From positions 1 through 8,206 of the forward strand of contig DAOUSV010000060.1 in assembly GCA_030627065.1 (NCBI GenBank): DNA of 8,206 bases, written 5' to 3'. Under the pieces are notes generated by a model that made no database searches, was not told where the DNA came from, and saw only the letters and a list, made by a program, of their open reading frames with translations. The stretch is from Piscirickettsiaceae bacterium (GTDB lineage Bacteria; Pseudomonadota; Gammaproteobacteria; Nitrosococcales; Methylophagaceae). Made by a program: the position numbers and the translations under genes. Of this stretch, positions 6,289 to 8,206 are shown piece after piece (positions within the stretch are counted from its first letter, which is position 1; every line of letters starts with the position of its first letter).

Positions 6289-7046
6289 TAAGCATTACCC
6301 TCAACTAAAAAACCATTTTTAATCAATATTTCATGTGCTGATTTTGTTTGAATAAACTTTAAAAACAAAGGGCCCACTTCTGAGCTATTCCGCAATAGAA
6401 CCGCTTGTTGCTGTAATGTTATATCTAATTTAATAAATCGACCTAATGAAGAAAGTTGTGGCTGAATAATAAAGCTATAAGGTACGAAGCCCGCATTAAC
6501 AGTAGTTGATAATGAAAATTGCATGACTTGAGATGCATTCTCCGCTACTAATAAATAAGGTTGTATTTTCTGCCAAAGACCCGCTTTTTTTAAACTCAGT
6601 TTTGCAGCGTATCCATAAGGCGCATGCAGTGGATTAGCTATAGCAACCTTACTTAACAATCCATTATTTAATATCTTTTCTAAACTCTCGATCCCATTAT
6701 CAATCAATAACTCTGATTCGTTCGAGGCAAATAAAGCAAGTTGTGATTGAGCATAATTGACCACTTTACCTTGTGTCAAATTTGCACTTATAAGTCGTTT
6801 AATATAGCTAGGATCTGCCGAGAAAAACAATTCAAATGGGGCGCCATATTGGATCTGACTTGTTAATGTACCCGATGCGGCATAGGACACTGAAATATGG
6901 TGTTCGGTTTGTAGTGTAAACTCTTCAATGAGTTCAGGTAATACAAAGCGTAGGTTACTGGCCGCTGCAATATGAATATTATCAGCGTGACTTTGCATTG
7001 AACTGCCTGCAAGAAGTACGGCAATAAGGTAATTAAGGAATCTCAT
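6288..7046 (-). CDS. modA: Molybdate ABC transporter, periplasmic binding protein
   Basis: Periplasmic receptor that captures molybdate (and probably tungstate) for ModBC. The 252-residue precursor starts with a Sec signal peptide: MRF, a hydrophobic core (LIAVLLAG), and a likely cleavage SHA|DN after residue 21. The mature start is IHIAAASN, followed by SYAASGTLTSQI and GAPFELFFSAD, the standard ModA oxyanion-binding blocks; the serines in AAASN (S30) and YAASGT are the expected ligand contacts. Later blocks are IANPLHAPYGYAAK and AGFVPYSF. The last replaces the E. coli GIVYGS motif, so the ligand Tyr is shifted or missing, as in the GFVALS-type ModA proteins. The start is the ATG at 7046: an in-frame GTG at 7064 would add six non-signal-like residues and leave no room for a ribosome site after the pnp terminator. 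No clear promoter of its own is visible. Confidence 0.95.
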   Translation of the reverse strand: MRFLNYLIAVLLAGSSMQSHADNIHIAAASNLRFVLPELIEEFTLQTEHHISVSYAASGTLTSQIQYGAPFELFFSADPSYIKRLISANLTQGKVVNYAQSQLALFASNESELLIDNGIESLEKILNNGLLSKVAIANPLHAPYGYAAKLSLKKAGLWQKIQPYLLVAENASQVMQFSLSTTVNAGFVPYSFIIQPQLSSLGRFIKLDITLQQQAVLLRNSSEVGPLFLKFIQTKSAHEILIKNGFLVEGNA

Positions 7047-7066
7047 TGCCCACCATTCTCTCACAA

Positions 7067-7091
7067 AAAAGCCCCGATAAACGGGGCTTTT
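7067..7091 (-). terminator. Intrinsic terminator after pnp
   Basis: AAAAGCCCCG (7067-7076) and CGGGGCTTTT (7082-7091) form a perfect 10-bp stem with loop ATAAA. Read on the minus strand, the GC-rich stem is followed by six Ts. It lies about 50 bases past the pnp stop and only 20 bases before the modA ATG, so modA mRNA read through from pnp must cross it. Confidence 0.93.
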
Positions 7092-7116
7092 AAGTTTAGC
7101 TAAATAAAACTAACTA

Positions 7117-7140
7117 TTTGATACTTTGTCCGATATCAAA
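7117..7140. repeat. Perfect 7-bp dyad between pnp and modA, possible operator
   Basis: TTTGATA (7117-7123) and TATCAAA (7134-7140) are perfectly inverted with a 10-base spacer, so the half-site centres are 17 bp apart. The dyad abuts the pnp stop codon. It does not resemble the E. coli ModE operator as I know it. A separate 10-bp palindrome TTTAGCTAAA lies at 7095-7104. Candidate roles are an operator for modABC or an mRNA 3' structure of pnp; chance is possible in AT-rich DNA. Confidence 0.4.
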
Positions 7141-8206
7141 TTAATCTTCTTTAGTTTCTTCGTTAACTGCTTTCATGCTTAAACGAATACGACCTTGGCG
7201 ATCAACTTCAAGTACTTTCACTTGAATTGTGTCACTTTCAGATAATTTATCGCTTACATTCTCAACACGTTCTTCAGAGATTTGAGAAATATGAACTAAG
7301 CCATCTTTACCAGGTAGGATTGTTACAAATGCACCGAAGTCCATTAATTTAGCAACACGACCTTCATAGATTTGACCAACTTCAACTTCAGCAGTGATTT
7401 GCTCGATACGTTTAAGAGCATCTGCACCAGCGCTAAGATCCGCAGAGAAGATACGTACAGTACCATCATCATCGATATCGATAACTGCACCTGTTTCTTC
7501 AGTTAAGGCACGAATTGTAGCGCCACCTTTACCGATTACATCACGAATCTTATCTGAATTGATTTTGATTGTGATAATACGTGGTGCAAATTCAGACATT
7601 TCTTCACGATGAGATGCAAGGTTAGCATTCATTGTTTCAAGAATCGTTAAACGACCATCGCGTGCTTGTGATAATGCCTTTGTCATGATTTCTTCGTTGA
7701 TACCTTCAATCTTGATATCCATTTGAAGAGCAGTAATTCCTTTTGCAGTACCGGCTACTTTAAAGTCCATATCACCTAAGTGATCTTCATCACCTAAGAT
7801 ATCAGTCAATACAGCATAACCTTTGTCTTCTTTGATAAGACCCATTGCAATACCAGCTACAGGTGCTTTGATTGGCACACCAGCATCCATTAACGCTAAT
7901 GATGTACCACACACAGAAGCCATTGAGCTTGAACCGTTAGATTCTGTGATTTCAGATACAACACGTACTACGTATGGGAATTCTTCAGCAGAAGGCAGTA
8001 CAGCAGCAATACCACGTTTTGCTAATTTACCATGGCCGATTTCACGACGCTTAGGAGAACCAACAAAACCAGTTTCACCAACACAGAATGGAGGGAAGTT
8101 GTAATGCAACATGAAACGGTCGCGGTATTCACCTTCAACCGCATCAATCATTTGTGCATCACGTTCAGCACCTAATGTTGCAACAACAACCGCTTGTGTT
8201 TCACCA
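7141..8206 (-). CDS. pnp: Polynucleotide phosphorylase, C-terminal 354 residues (cut by window edge)
   Basis: Phosphorolytic 3'-5' exoribonuclease, a trimeric cytoplasmic enzyme and a usual degradosome partner. The visible part holds most of the second RNase PH core: GETQAVVVATLG at the edge, FPPFCVGETGFVGSPKRREIGHG, the phosphate-binding NGSSSMASVCG (SSS near visible residues 92-94) and the metal-binding GDEDHLGDMD (about 138-147). It is followed by the KH domain with VIGKGG (about 223-228) and the S1 domain (about 275-345) ending VLEVDRQGRIRLSMK. The tail after S1 is very short (AVNEETKED) compared with E. coli, which has a longer Ala/Pro-rich tail, so any RNase E contact through that tail is probably absent. 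The frame runs out of the window at 8206 without a start. A strong terminator and then modABC follow. Confidence 0.98.
   Translation of the reverse strand, partial: GETQAVVVATLGAERDAQMIDAVEGEYRDRFMLHYNFPPFCVGETGFVGSPKRREIGHGKLAKRGIAAVLPSAEEFPYVVRVVSEITESNGSSSMASVCGTSLALMDAGVPIKAPVAGIAMGLIKEDKGYAVLTDILGDEDHLGDMDFKVAGTAKGITALQMDIKIEGINEEIMTKALSQARDGRLTILETMNANLASHREEMSEFAPRIITIKINSDKIRDVIGKGGATIRALTEETGAVIDIDDDGTVRIFSADLSAGADALKRIEQITAEVEVGQIYEGRVAKLMDFGAFVTILPGKDGLVHISQISEERVENVSDKLSESDTIQVKVLEVDRQGRIRLSMKAVNEETKED

Noticed and set aside
7047..7064. An upstream GTG start for ModA, adding MREWWA
   Set aside because: It would sit right against the T-run of the pnp terminator, has no ribosome site, and spoils an otherwise normal signal peptide starting at the ATG at 7046.
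7092..7140. A molybdenum-cofactor riboswitch or ModE site upstream of modA
   Set aside because: The gap is too short and contains a strong terminator; the dyad present does not match the ModE consensus as I know it.
1..8206. CRISPR arrays, tRNA or rRNA genes, and a new multi-gene defence or biosynthetic system
   Set aside because: No regularly spaced direct repeats, no cloverleaf or rRNA-like sequence, and every sizeable gene belongs to a known family with ordinary roles.

Overview
The window reads as a stretch of gammaproteobacterial chromosome, visibly AT-rich. The encoded IleS, PNPase, RF3 and ModABC proteins all resemble the gammaproteobacterial forms. The genus cannot be fixed from sequence alone; a marine or other free-living lineage is an inference only. 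All genes but one lie on the minus strand. Both ends are cut inside housekeeping genes: ileS at the left (N-terminus present) and pnp at the right (C-terminus present).

In minus-strand order (right to left): the pnp 3' end is followed by a strong intrinsic terminator, then a tightly packed modA-modB-modC molybdate ABC importer (1-base overlap, then directly abutting genes), then prfC (release factor 3). A 139-bp palindromic MITE-like element follows, then a small two-CBS-domain gene. On the plus strand a 96-residue DUF3579 gene converges on the CBS gene, and the two share a perfect 22-bp bidirectional terminator. A glutamate/dicarboxylate:cation symporter gene (DAACS family) runs divergently from the DUF3579 gene, and ileS follows it with its own candidate promoter.

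Functionally this is a mix of core translation/RNA functions (IleS, RF3, PNPase), nutrient uptake (molybdate, acidic amino acid/dicarboxylate), an adenosyl-ligand-sensing-type CBS protein and one protein of unknown role. There is no CRISPR, phage module, toxin-antitoxin pair or biosynthetic cluster, and I see no evidence for a new multi-gene system. The most notable non-genic signals are: (1) the element at 2740-2878, with 14-bp terminal inverted repeats (13/14), a candidate 4-bp TACT target duplication and a largely self-complementary interior; (2) a nested inverted repeat with perfect 11-bp outer arms over the modC stop codon, before prfC; (3) a perfect 7-bp dyad (TTTGATA/TATCAAA) immediately after the pnp stop and upstream of modA.
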